From: Nemertoderma westbladi
Lineage: Eukaryota; Xenacoelomorpha; Nemertodermatida; Nemertodermatidae
Direction of reading: 5' to 3'
NCBI GenBank assembly: GCA_032718475.1
Contig: JAUCBJ010004205.1
Span: 1-26,309 of the forward strand
DNA length: 26,309 nucleotides
Under the pieces are notes generated by a model. That model ran no database searches, had not been told where the DNA came from, and worked only from the letters and a program-made list of their open reading frames with translations. The translations under genes were made by a program, and so were the position numbers. Shown piece by piece: positions 1 through 10,273 of this stretch. The stretch's first letter is position 1. Each line of letters starts with the position of its first letter.

Positions 1-302
1 TGTTTGAGAACGTGAGTAACTGACTGATATTTGGCAAATTTAGTAACTGACTGATAATATTTGACAACTTGAATAAGTGACTGATAATATTTAACAACTT
101 CAGTAACTAACTGATATTTGACAACTTTAGTAACTGACTAATATTTGACAACTTTAGTAACTGACTGATAATATTTGAGAACTTGAGTAACCGACTGATA
201 TTTGATAAATTTAGTAACAGAATGATATTTGACAACTTTTGTAACTGACTGATAATATTTGACAACTTTCGCAACTAACTGATAATTATATGTGACAACT
301 TT
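1..302. repeat. AT-rich minisatellite, 27/30-bp units
   Basis: About ten tandem units built on 'gtaactgactgata(ata)tttgacaactt'. Units come in two lengths, about 27 and 30 bp, differing by one 'ata' insertion, with scattered substitutions. The array begins before the window edge, so its full length is unknown. Because both unit lengths are multiples of three, the minus strand stays open over the array and gives a repetitive 64-residue ORF, which I treat as a by-product. Confidence 0.9.
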
Positions 303-1905
303 ACTTCTAAGTACGTAGAAATATAGATACATATATACTAAAAACGGTCTCGGATGACTAAAGGGATACCATCATACCGCACACATTACATTTCAATATG
401 AGAGACCACTAAAAGGTTGCCACCATCTTGCACTCCAATTTATGTGAGTAATCACCTCATGAAATCCACTTAAATCACACACATTTCCAACTTTTTCTTT
501 AACATCTGTCACCTAACACACACATCAACATTGTAGTAACGTAACCCCAAAGAAAAACTTCTGTCTACATGCCTTAAAGCACAAATGTCGCTTCTCTGAA
601 ATTGCATCTATTGCATATACTGTTAAGTTCCGGCCAGTCCAGTCCAACCGCTTGTGAGCCGCGACCATTAGCGGCGTAAAAGCTTTTGCGGCAAAAATAT
701 ATCTTTTGTGCAATTCGCGAAACTACCCTAAACGCAGCAATCTCTCAAGGTTGTTAAGAACATATAAAACTATAAAATACACTATATAAACTATAAACTG
801 TGTTTGGTTTTGGTATACTGTACGACTCTGAATTGCCACAAATGCCTTGAACAGCTCAGGAACAGTGCCCTTGTTTCTTTGTCTTGGTAGCCCCCCTGTT
901 ATATCCAAACGACCAATCAGCGCAATTTTCACTTTCCTACCCCGTAGAGTTCCATTACACAGAAAACTGGATCCATGGGTTACGGGTAACTAACTGACAA
1001 CGATTACTGGCTCCTGATTGGAGTTTTGACCAAAATTCGGAGAATTCTATGACTCACCCTTTTGTTGATATTTCAGTGCAATACATACCTCAGGCAGTCT
1101 GATGGTGCTAACCCAGAAGAGAGCAGAACAGTGGCATATATTATCGAGCACTGTAAAAGTTACCTAAGCACTGACCTATAACCATTAATCTACTCACTGC
1201 ACTGACCACTCTACACTAACTGATGTCTGCTGATTAATTGCACTGCATTATTGCCGTCACCGCCGGCATTTTTACTGCTTTGTACTGTTGTTCATTGTTT
1301 ATTTGGTAATATTATTTCTTAATGTTTATATTTGGAGAACACGTATACGTAATCGATAATCTCAAATAACTTTCTTATTATTAAGAGGTAAGCAGAAGGG
1401 AAGTTCGAGTAACTATTACGGTTCAAATTCAAGTGGTTTGTGTGATATATTTATGCTATTTCATAATAATACCAACGTAAGTGAGCTGAAATTCTCCTTA
1501 TACATGAGCAAAATTGGTACTAGTCAGCAAATCAGTGTATTCCGTATTATTGTCAGTGGAGTGAGTGCGAGTACATAATACTACTGTACATCCCTAAAGG
1601 ATGTAAATAACAGTGGCTCGATTAAATAATCCGTTGTAATTGCCGTAAGTCATAACTCTGTATAGTATTTAAAGCGCAGCATCTGAAAGGAACTGTTGAT
1701 ATTACCCTGAAAGTGAACATAGTTTTTGGAGATTATATAGTAGAAATCAATCGAATAATACAAATAAACCTACTTTTTATGCCGATAGAATTCAGTCTCC
1801 CACACACGGTGGGTCATACGCCGCGCAAGATTTCTACTGTTCTATTAATAGTTTTACAATAGAGCTGGCAAGATTAGGCGTAAATTAGCAGGTTAAACTG
1901 TTAAA
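303..1905. other. Intergenic stretch, no gene recognised
   Basis: About 1.6 kb of AT-rich DNA. Two short minus-strand ORFs (525-713, 62 residues; 723-932, 69 residues) lie next to each other. I see no family signature, splice pattern or start context that supports them. Nothing else here resembles an RNA gene or an element with clear ends. Confidence 0.5.
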
Positions 1906-1911
1906 GGTCTA

Positions 1912-2135
1912 AAAGCGCGAACAAGCGGAATGGTTAGAGTGCCAGGTCACCTCAACCTGGAGTTCACCAGTGCGATCCCAACAGGACGTCAATGCTGACT
2001 CTCTAAGCTGTGTCCAATGAAAAAAATTCTAATGGGCTCCATAATAATGGGAATTAGTCTAGCAATTACAACATACCAGTGATGGCAATAGGGAAGCCGA
2101 ACTTACAATGTGTCAGCCTGAAAAAACATTACATT
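1912..2135 (+). repeat. tRNA-derived SINE candidate
   Basis: The head (about 1912-1990) looks like a decayed tRNA. 'GGAATGGTTAG' resembles box A, CCAGG/CCTGG form an anticodon-like stem around 1953-1973, and 'GTGCGATCCC' is one base off the box B core GTTCGATCC. The following text (gtgtccaatga...) fits a SINE body better than a functional tRNA, because there is no acceptor stem and the anticodon loop lacks the usual T33. The 3' end is uncertain. It could also be an isolated tRNA pseudogene. Confidence 0.5.
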
Positions 2136-2355
2136 TTATTACATAACAATAACATAGCATAATTAATTATTCTTATATCTTTGTTTTATAATATATTTAT
2201 ATACCGGTAATTATAATTGCAATTTTAACTGTCACCAATAACTATAATATTATTCAATATGGCCTGTCGTCAAAACTTGATTAGCACAATGTAATCCTAC
2301 AATAATTACATAAAATAGAAACCAATTTCAGTCATGTAAGATGTAATAATTAATC

Positions 2356-4139
2356 CTATTTATTGAGGTATTTGGCGTGATGATCTACATGATCAGCCAT
2401 AAAAGACGCAATAAAGAAGTAGCTATGATCATATCCCTCCTGTGAGCGACTGGTAAGAGCAATTTTATCATTAGATTTACACGAATCAACAAGTTTTTCA
2501 GGCAATAACTGACCCTGACTCAGGAAATTATCATCAGACCCCTGATCGCTAAGGATGTTTATCAGAGGTCCCTCGTACGTCTTGGCCAGCTCTGTCGCGT
2601 CGTACTGCTTCCAAGTAGTCGTGTCCGGACCCAGATAACCTCCGAAAGCTTTCTTACCCCAGTCGCAATTGCTAGGGTTACATATTGGGGAGAAGGCCGA
2701 AGCTGATTGGTAGAGAGCCGGGTTGCGTAGAGCCAACACCAGGGCGCCGTGACCCCCCATACTATGACCAGTGATTGATTTCCGATCGGGAATTGCGTTA
2801 AAGTTGGATTCTATTAGTGAAGGTAATTCCTGTAAAAATAATAAATAATCTGATGGTAATATAAAAGTAATTACTAAAACTAAAATAAATTTTCCCACTA
2901 AATATACCGCTATTTATACAGATATATACCGGTGTAGCAGAGAATTTCCACCCCCTGGTTAAAATTCCCTAGTGTATTTTCACCCCCCGGTTAGAATTCA
3001 CTAGGGTATTTTAAGCGGGGATGAAACTACTCTGGGTGATTTTTTAGTGAAATTTAAAGCTTAAAGTTAAGCGAACAGTCGACCACAGATACAGTACACG
3101 CTGAAGATTTGTTTATAGTACAGTACTGCAGAAGATACAAAAAATACACCGGAAGAGAATACACTAGGGAAATTTAACCGGGGATTGATTTTCACAAAGT
3201 GAAAATTTATAAATGCTGGGGGTAGTTTATATACATACACCCCGGAGTGAGAATACACTAGGTACTGTAATTTTAACCGGGGGAATGATTTTGTATGGGG
3301 AGTGAAAATTCTCTGTTACACCGGTAAGCGTCAGGCAGGCGGTACTTAACTACAGCCTACGCCCAACACTGCTATTAATATACAACTTTATAAATTGGAT
3401 ATTTAATTTTCATGCAGGATACAGACATATGTTGGGGCCTCCACCCTAATGAAAACTATCATCGGGGTGTCATCAGATCATATAACCCCAAAACTAGAGC
3501 CTAATCTAAGAAATTCATCTGAAATTCGCCCTGTGATTTACCTTACTGTACTGATTTAAAGTAAAGGGTAAAGTCAGAATTAAGCAAAGGGCCTAGCCTA
3601 CGTCTACATTCAGACATTACCGGTAGGCCTATCTTAGATAATTTTAGATAAACGAAATTCAATTAAACGAATTAATCGAATAAGGCAGTAAGGTGTTGGT
3701 CTACTATTGTACTGTACAGTCTCCCAAACTCAGAAGGGAAAAAGAGGTCAACACTAACTGAAGTTATATATGAATCCATCTTGTAATTCTCTGCCCATGG
3801 GGACTGAGTTGCGTTTAGGTAGAATCCGGCTCCGGAGCCGAAATCGTACGATTCGTCCTCTCCGGGAATTCCCAGACCTCTAGGACTGGTATCCGGGGCA
3901 ACCACAATTAACCCATGTCGGGACGCAGCGCTGTGGTAGTTGCCCTTAGTAACCACATTTTGCTCTGTGCACGTGAGACCAGACAAGTAGTATAGGACAG
4001 GACATTTCTGGGAGACTGCCTTCGGAGGTAGGTAGACACCGAATGTCATCTTACACCCCAACACCGCGCTGTCGTGGGAAAACGTTTTCTGTAAACCACC
4101 AAACGCTTTGTTGGATGTATTCTGAATTATGTTAGCCAT
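2356..4139 (-). CDS. ESD: S-formylglutathione hydrolase (esterase D), two exons
   Basis: Spliced CDS: exon 1 is 4139 down to 3759 (127 codons), exon 2 is 2829 down to 2356 (157 codons plus stop), giving 284 residues; the human enzyme has 282. The intron has donor TCA|gttagt and acceptor ttttacag|GAA, phase 0, and joins ...SYITS to ELPSLI..., as in the family. The enzyme hydrolyses S-formylglutathione to glutathione and formate in cytosolic formaldehyde detoxification. Visible family blocks are [27 protein letters not shown] and the nucleophile elbow GHSMGG (Ser150), with Asp226/227 in DQGSDDNF and His262 in EGYDHSY completing the triad. The start has a good context (ATCATGG, A at -3, G at +4). 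Exon 1 lies in the first of three tandem 1844-bp units, so two more identical-coding first exons sit upstream. Whether all are transcribed cannot be told from sequence. Confidence 0.9.
2359..2364 (-). terminator. Poly(A) signal overlapping the ESD stop region
   Basis: Read on the minus strand, the last codons of ESD run CTC-AAT-AAA-TAG, so AATAAA overlaps the final two sense codons directly before the stop. If used, cleavage would fall roughly 10-30 nt further on, giving a very short 3' UTR. This is inferred from the motif alone. No better AATAAA follows within the next 60 bases. Confidence 0.35.
2929..3324. mobile_element. TA-flanked MITE in ESD intron (unit 1)
   Basis: The termini CCGGTGTAGCAGAGAA and (reverse complement of the right end) CCGGTGTAACAGAGAA form inverted repeats of about 28 bp with a few mismatches, flanked by TA at 2927-2928 and 3325-3326. 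Inside, 'cactaggg..tttaaccgggg' words recur in both orientations, so the element can fold extensively. TA duplication fits Tc1/mariner-like or other TA-targeting transposons, but there is no transposase. A 63-residue minus-strand ORF inside it is not a plausible gene. Confidence 0.8.
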
Positions 4140-4672
4140 GATCGATGAAGATAATAATTATTATATAGTACAGTCTGACAGTTCAGTAGTAGCAGAGTAG
4201 GCCTATATACCGGTACAGTACCGTGTAATCTGGTAATACTGCTGACCTGACAGCCGGACTACAGTACAGCAGTACTAAATACTGAAATACTGTAGGTACC
4301 AGGGACTACTTTTACTGTTAGACATTACTCATTTAGCATAAGTTACAAACTGAAACTAATACTATTTTTGCAGACGACACAAACTGTCAGACAAACTGTC
4401 AAAGTTACAAACTGACATAAACAAACCTAATTATGGAGTTAAATGACCAATTACTAACAGTACTACAATAGAATACATATTTATAAACTGGACTGACTAC
4501 ATGGTTCAATATTAACCGACTCTCTCTCTCAATATAAAAAAAAACACTTTAATTTCGCATAACGAACAAACCTCTAAATTTGAACCCCAATGTGGCCTTT
4601 ATCAGTATATAAAAACAATACACAAATTGAACAACGCAAAGTTTATAAAAATTTTACGCATCATGTTTAATT

Positions 4673-4675
4673 CCT
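4673..4675 (-). other. Remnant splice acceptor at unit 1/2 junction
   Basis: The junction keeps the complete polypyrimidine/AG acceptor of ESD exon 2 plus six exon bases (GAATTA), then runs into the 5' flank of unit 1 instead of the rest of exon 2. The AG is at 4674-4675 and the first exonic base at 4673. An equivalent site exists at 6517-6519. If used, it would extend the first exon by 23 codons to a stop. Confidence 0.7.
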
Positions 4676-4772
4676 GTAAAAATAATAAATAATCTGATGG
4701 TAATATAAAAGTAATTACTAAAACTAAAATAAATTTTCCCACTAAATATACCGCTATTTATACAGATATATA

Positions 4773-5168
4773 CCGGTGTAGCAGAGAATTTCCACCCCCT
4801 GGTTAAAATTCCCTAGTGTATTTTCACCCCCCGGTTAGAATTCACTAGGGTATTTTAAGCGGGGATGAAACTACTCTGGGTGATTTTTTAGTGAAATTTA
4901 AAGCTTAAAGTTAAGCGAACAGTCGACCACAGATACAGTACACGCTGAAGATTTGTTTATAGTACAGTACTGCAGAAGATACAAAAAATACACCGGAAGA
5001 GAATACACTAGGGAAATTTAACCGGGGATTGATTTTCACAAAGTGAAAATTTATAAATGCTGGGGGTAGTTTATATACATACACCCCGGAGTGAGAATAC
5101 ACTAGGTACTGTAATTTTAACCGGGGGAATGATTTTGTATGGGGAGTGAAAATTCTCTGTTACACCGG
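4773..5168. mobile_element. TA-flanked MITE, copy in unit 2
   Basis: Same element as at 2929-3324, carried along by the tandem duplication rather than inserted independently: it occupies the identical offset in the unit and I see no differences. Confidence 0.8.
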
Positions 5169-5602
5169 TAAGCGTCAGGCAGGCGGTACTTAACTACAGC
5201 CTACGCCCAACACTGCTATTAATATACAACTTTATAAATTGGATATTTAATTTTCATGCAGGATACAGACATATGTTGGGGCCTCCACCCTAATGAAAAC
5301 TATCATCGGGGTGTCATCAGATCATATAACCCCAAAACTAGAGCCTAATCTAAGAAATTCATCTGAAATTCGCCCTGTGATTTACCTTACTGTACTGATT
5401 TAAAGTAAAGGGTAAAGTCAGAATTAAGCAAAGGGCCTAGCCTACGTCTACATTCAGACATTACCGGTAGGCCTATCTTAGATAATTTTAGATAAACGAA
5501 ATTCAATTAAACGAATTAATCGAATAAGGCAGTAAGGTGTTGGTCTACTATTGTACTGTACAGTCTCCCAAACTCAGAAGGGAAAAAGAGGTCAACACTA
5601 AC

Positions 5603-5983
5603 TGAAGTTATATATGAATCCATCTTGTAATTCTCTGCCCATGGGGACTGAGTTGCGTTTAGGTAGAATCCGGCTCCGGAGCCGAAATCGTACGATTCGT
5701 CCTCTCCGGGAATTCCCAGACCTCTAGGACTGGTATCCGGGGCAACCACAATTAACCCATGTCGGGACGCAGCGCTGTGGTAGTTGCCCTTAGTAACCAC
5801 ATTTTGCTCTGTGCACGTGAGACCAGACAAGTAGTATAGGACAGGACATTTCTGGGAGACTGCCTTCGGAGGTAGGTAGACACCGAATGTCATCTTACAC
5901 CCCAACACCGCGCTGTCGTGGGAAAACGTTTTCTGTAAACCACCAAACGCTTTGTTGGATGTATTCTGAATTATGTTAGCCAT
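5603..5983 (-). pseudogene. ESD: ESD first exon, duplicate 2
   Basis: Exact copy of the 127-codon ESD exon 1, including the ATCATGG start context and the gttagt donor. It has its own upstream flank (5984-6511), so it may have its own promoter. There is no second copy of exon 2, so a full enzyme needs splicing past unit 1 to the acceptor at 2830-2831. Without splicing, the frame reads through the donor into intron and stops after 28 more codons. It may be an alternative first exon rather than dead; 'pseudogene' here means an incomplete gene copy. Confidence 0.75.
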
Positions 5984-6516
5984 GATCGATGAAGATAATA
6001 ATTATTATATAGTACAGTCTGACAGTTCAGTAGTAGCAGAGTAGGCCTATATACCGGTACAGTACCGTGTAATCTGGTAATACTGCTGACCTGACAGCCG
6101 GACTACAGTACAGCAGTACTAAATACTGAAATACTGTAGGTACCAGGGACTACTTTTACTGTTAGACATTACTCATTTAGCATAAGTTACAAACTGAAAC
6201 TAATACTATTTTTGCAGACGACACAAACTGTCAGACAAACTGTCAAAGTTACAAACTGACATAAACAAACCTAATTATGGAGTTAAATGACCAATTACTA
6301 ACAGTACTACAATAGAATACATATTTATAAACTGGACTGACTACATGGTTCAATATTAACCGACTCTCTCTCTCAATATAAAAAAAAACACTTTAATTTC
6401 GCATAACGAACAAACCTCTAAATTTGAACCCCAATGTGGCCTTTATCAGTATATAAAAACAATACACAAATTGAACAACGCAAAGTTTATAAAAATTTTA
6501 CGCATCATGTTTAATT

Positions 6517-6519
6517 CCT
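6517..6519 (-). other. Remnant splice acceptor at unit 2/3 junction
   Basis: The AG is at 6518-6519, followed by GAATTA of exon 2 and then unit 2's 5' flank. Splicing the unit-3 exon here gives 23 additional codons (starting E-L-N-M-M-R) and a stop at 6446-6448, so the product would lose the catalytic Ser, Asp and His. Confidence 0.7.
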
Positions 6520-6616
6520 GTAAAAATAATAAATAATCTGATGGTAATATAAAAGTAATTACTAAAACTAAAATAAATTTTCCCACTAAATATACCGCTA
6601 TTTATACAGATATATA

Positions 6617-7012
6617 CCGGTGTAGCAGAGAATTTCCACCCCCTGGTTAAAATTCCCTAGTGTATTTTCACCCCCCGGTTAGAATTCACTAGGGTATTTT
6701 AAGCGGGGATGAAACTACTCTGGGTGATTTTTTAGTGAAATTTAAAGCTTAAAGTTAAGCGAACAGTCGACCACAGATACAGTACACGCTGAAGATTTGT
6801 TTATAGTACAGTACTGCAGAAGATACAAAAAATACACCGGAAGAGAATACACTAGGGAAATTTAACCGGGGATTGATTTTCACAAAGTGAAAATTTATAA
6901 ATGCTGGGGGTAGTTTATATACATACACCCCGGAGTGAGAATACACTAGGTACTGTAATTTTAACCGGGGGAATGATTTTGTATGGGGAGTGAAAATTCT
7001 CTGTTACACCGG
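6617..7012. mobile_element. TA-flanked MITE, copy in unit 3
   Basis: Third passive copy of the intronic MITE at the same offset, with no differences seen. Confidence 0.8.
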
Positions 7013-7446
7013 TAAGCGTCAGGCAGGCGGTACTTAACTACAGCCTACGCCCAACACTGCTATTAATATACAACTTTATAAATTGGATATTTAATTTTCA
7101 TGCAGGATACAGACATATGTTGGGGCCTCCACCCTAATGAAAACTATCATCGGGGTGTCATCAGATCATATAACCCCAAAACTAGAGCCTAATCTAAGAA
7201 ATTCATCTGAAATTCGCCCTGTGATTTACCTTACTGTACTGATTTAAAGTAAAGGGTAAAGTCAGAATTAAGCAAAGGGCCTAGCCTACGTCTACATTCA
7301 GACATTACCGGTAGGCCTATCTTAGATAATTTTAGATAAACGAAATTCAATTAAACGAATTAATCGAATAAGGCAGTAAGGTGTTGGTCTACTATTGTAC
7401 TGTACAGTCTCCCAAACTCAGAAGGGAAAAAGAGGTCAACACTAAC

Positions 7447-7827
7447 TGAAGTTATATATGAATCCATCTTGTAATTCTCTGCCCATGGGGACTGAGTTGC
7501 GTTTAGGTAGAATCCGGCTCCGGAGCCGAAATCGTACGATTCGTCCTCTCCGGGAATTCCCAGACCTCTAGGACTGGTATCCGGGGCAACCACAATTAAC
7601 CCATGTCGGGACGCAGCGCTGTGGTAGTTGCCCTTAGTAACCACATTTTGCTCTGTGCACGTGAGACCAGACAAGTAGTATAGGACAGGACATTTCTGGG
7701 AGACTGCCTTCGGAGGTAGGTAGACCCCGAATGTCATCTTACACCCCAACACCGCGCTGTCGTGGGAAAACGTTTTCTGTAAACCACCAAACGCTTTGTT
7801 GGATGTATTCTGAATTATGTTAGCCAT
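7447..7827 (-). pseudogene. ESD: ESD first exon, duplicate 3 (5'-most)
   Basis: Third copy of ESD exon 1. It carries one base change (7726), which is synonymous in the Gly codon of TFGVY, so the 127-residue product is unchanged. As the 5'-most copy on the minus strand, a transcript starting above it would pass both remnant acceptors before reaching the single exon 2. Start context and donor are intact. It may be an alternative first exon. Confidence 0.75.
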
Positions 7828-8355
7828 GATCGATGAAGATAATAATTATTATATAGTACAGTCTGACAGTTCAGTAGTAGCAGAGTAGGCCTATATACCG
7901 GTACAGTACCGTGTAATCTGGTAATACTGCTGACCTGACAGCCGGACTACAGTACAGCAGTACTAAATACTGAAATACTGTAGGTACCAGGGACTACTTT
8001 TACTGTTAGACATTACTCATTTAGCATAAGTTACAAACTGAAACTAATACTATTTTTGCAGACGACACAAACTGTCAGACAAACTGTCAAAGTTACAAAC
8101 TGACATAAACAAACCTAATTATGGAGTTAAATGACCAATTACTAACAGTACTACAATAGAATACATATCTATAAACTGGACTGACTACATGGTTCAATAT
8201 TAACCGACGCTCTCTCTCAATATAAAAAAAAACACTTTAATTTCGCATAACGAACAAACCTCTAAATTTGAACCCCAATGTGGCCTTTATCAGTATATAA
8301 AAACAATACACAAATTGAACAACGCAAAGTTTATAAAAATTTTACGCATCATGTT

Positions 8356-9167
8356 AGGCGAACATTTGCGCTCAAAACAACACTATGAAGAAATACCACC
8401 ACACCAAAAATACTTATATCGTAAATTTATGGTAAGTATAATAATATGATGAATCGATGGGGTGTATCCATATAGCGGACTGGTATCCCATCATATACCA
8501 TATTGTACTTAACTCAATTTTAATAAGCATGGTGGACAGCCCATGACTTTCTGGAGACGCCTCCTAAAGGACACTGGCCTTGAAAGCGAAAGTTATGGGG
8601 GATAGATAGGGAGTTGTGGCCTGCAACTTTGTTGATAAGCCGGCAAAGCATTCTTAATGCACGCTGCATGGGGCTTGCCAATTGTGGATTGCATGGTGGT
8701 GACAAAATATTTTTGTTAAGCCAGCAGAATCTCAATGTGCAGCTTGAATGCAGAAGGCCGATTATAGATGGATAGATGAATCCGAATATATGTACTACAC
8801 AGTACTACTGTAGTCTGAGCAGCCTCCCAACTCGTTTAGGACATGGATTCCCCTCAATAAAGGATATGAGTAGGCCTTATATAAATTTCCTCCAAAACTG
8901 CTATCGCTGCTGAATACCCTTTGCTGTGAAACGGAAACGTATCCTTGGATATTTCAATTTATCAGTGCGTTTTGAATAACTAAAATTAATTGTCCCTCTT
9001 TCAACTCCGTTACTAAAGCATAAACGTAGGTCTGGTTTACTATGAACGAACAATCTAAGCAGATGTTTATTGATCGGGGTCCGTTGAATAATTCTACTCA
9101 AATACAGTATTATGCATTTATTTTAGAAGCCTTAGTTTGAATGTAACTACAGTATGTAACCATTGCA
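8356..9167. other. Intergenic stretch, no gene recognised
   Basis: Single-copy-looking DNA after the end of the triplication. Two minus-strand ORFs (8520-8735, 71 residues; 8901-9101, 66 residues) have less repetitive composition than most in this window but no recognisable family. They could be exons or decayed element fragments. Confidence 0.4.
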
Positions 9168-9923
9168 TTGTAGGGCGAGCCATGAAGTGAGCGAAGCCTT
9201 GGTATACATTATGGATATCATTAACGATTTGTCTGTCGTCGTCCACTTTGTAATCGCTATTACTGTAACTCGGTCATTCCTTGATGGAATTAAACCAAAC
9301 TAGGTACGTAGCAAAACAAACGTAGTCCGTCAAAAGTTTAGAAAGAATCTGAAGTTTGGTAAAAAATGACACCGTCTGTCAGTCTGTACCGGTAGTTTAA
9401 AACGACAAAAACGATTAGCTGAAATCCGAAATAAGTCGGCCATTCATTGCTAAAATTAAACCAAACTTGGTATAAATGTTGTTCAATAAAAGTTCAGAAT
9501 GAATCTGAAGGTTAAATGGGTTAAATTTCATTATTGATTGATCGACTTATTTCGGTTTTTATCAAAAGTCTGAAACTACCAATACTGACAGACAGAATAT
9601 CTGAAATTTGACCAAACTTCAGAATCTTTCTAAACCTTTGACAGACAAAATGTTTTCCATGTTTGGTTTAATTTCATCAATGATTGACTGACTTATTTCG
9701 GTTTTTTATCAATTCTGAAACTACCGGTACCGACTGACAGACTATCCTATTTTTGACCAAACTTCCGAATCATTCTAAACTTTTGACGGACTACATACCT
9801 ACCAAGTTTGGTTTAATGGCAGTTATTATCGGTCAAAAATTTACGACGATGACGACAGACAACTCGTTAATGGTTACCTACCCATATGCTAAGGCTTCAC
9901 TCACTTCGCGGCTCGCCCCACAA
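9168..9923. mobile_element. Foldback/MITE element with GGGGCGAGCC ends
   Basis: The left end (ttgtagggcgagccatgaag) and the reverse complement of the right end (tttgtggggcgagccgcgaag) form TIRs of about 35 bp, including the shared 'gtgagcgaagcctt'-type sequence. Between them, one module of about 65-73 bp occurs four times, twice forward (9288-9360, 9455-9512) and twice inverted (9609-9673, 9754-9817), so the whole element is a large imperfect palindrome. I found no coding capacity and no clear target duplication. Relatives with the same ends are at 19955, 20961, 23893 and 24874. Confidence 0.8.
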
Positions 9924-10019
9924 ATAAATAACTACTATACTAAATGAATGCAATTAAATTTTCCGGCTATTCCTTTTTTAGATAATGTTCACGTAAAGTG
10001 CAGCAGGTAACAACATCGC

Positions 10020-10140
10020 TTTTATTGTTTTGATTAGAAAAATCCGCTCCTGTAACCTGCTCCTTTCCCTTAATTAGCAACATTATCGTTTATTGTTTAA
10101 GTTAGAAAAAGACGCCTCTGTAACGTGTAACCTGTAAAGG
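10020..10140 (-). repeat. Dimeric dispersed repeat (CAGGTTACAG family)
   Basis: Two tandem subunits, each reading 'ttattgtttt(g/a)(a/g)ttagaaaa...ctgtaacctgctcc' on the plus strand. The reverse complement matches the dimer inside the MITE at 21482-21721, where 'caggttacagtggtgg...ttttctaaccaaaacaataaac' occurs twice. It is therefore a dispersed family rather than a local tandem array. Confidence 0.65.
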
Positions 10141-10230
10141 CGGGGCTAGATCAGTTGGTTGTAGGGCTGTCAGGATCCACTCAAACCTCTAAGTCCCTAC
10201 GGGGTCGATAAAATTATTACCAAAATTTAG
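10141..10230 (+). repeat. Possible tRNA-SINE fragment
   Basis: 'GGCGGGGCTAGATCAGTTGG' resembles a tRNA 5' end with an A-box-like 'tagatcagttggttgtagg'. It is followed by 'cctacggggtcgataaaa', which is reminiscent of SINE bodies. No convincing B box or cloverleaf is present. Confidence 0.3.
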
Positions 10231-10247
10231 CATAGGAGTAGCAACCA

Positions 10248-10273
10248 CCCCCCCCCCCCCCCCCCCCCCCCCC
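10248..10273. repeat. Poly-C tract (26 bases)
   Basis: Twenty-six consecutive C on the plus strand, one of four long C/G homopolymers in the window (others at 18714, 24743 and 26030). Length is probably unstable and sequencing-sensitive. Confidence 0.95.

Larger units (their letters stand above)
2824..8355. repeat. Head-to-tail triplication of an 1844-bp unit
   Basis: Units are 2824-4667, 4668-6511 and 6512-8355, exactly 1844 bp each. Each contains the first 6 nt of ESD exon 2, the intron with a MITE, exon 1, and 528 bp of 5' flank. By eye, units 1 and 2 are identical, and unit 3 differs at three bases (7726, 8169, 8209). Both outer breakpoints are abrupt (gaagg|taattcc and catgtt|aggcg) with no obvious microhomology. 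It is a recent tandem amplification or, less interestingly, an assembly artefact. Confidence 0.95.

Noticed and set aside
551-658. ENK repeats (residue numbers of the MADBUB protein) as twelve tandem KEN boxes
   Set aside because: The order is E-N-K, not K-E-N, and no unit contains KEN in sequence.
525-932. Two minus-strand ORFs with protein-like composition
   Set aside because: No recognisable family, no splice sites linking them, and plausible by chance; a vague resemblance to a methyltransferase segment was too weak to call.
1915-1990. Functional tRNA gene
   Set aside because: There is no acceptor stem, the anticodon loop is abnormal and the B box is imperfect; better explained as a SINE head or tRNA pseudogene.
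4161-4167. TATATAA upstream of ESD exon 1 as a TATA box
   Set aside because: It lies only 22-28 nt before the ATG, so transcription from it would start at or inside the start codon.
3067-6946. Identical 63-residue minus-strand ORFs in the three units
   Set aside because: They lie wholly inside the TA-flanked MITE and have no coding signature.
3672-7827. Three 155-residue ORFs as complete short esterase-like genes
   Set aside because: The last 28 codons read through a good donor site into intron; splicing to exon 2 restores a 284-residue esterase D that matches the family end to end.
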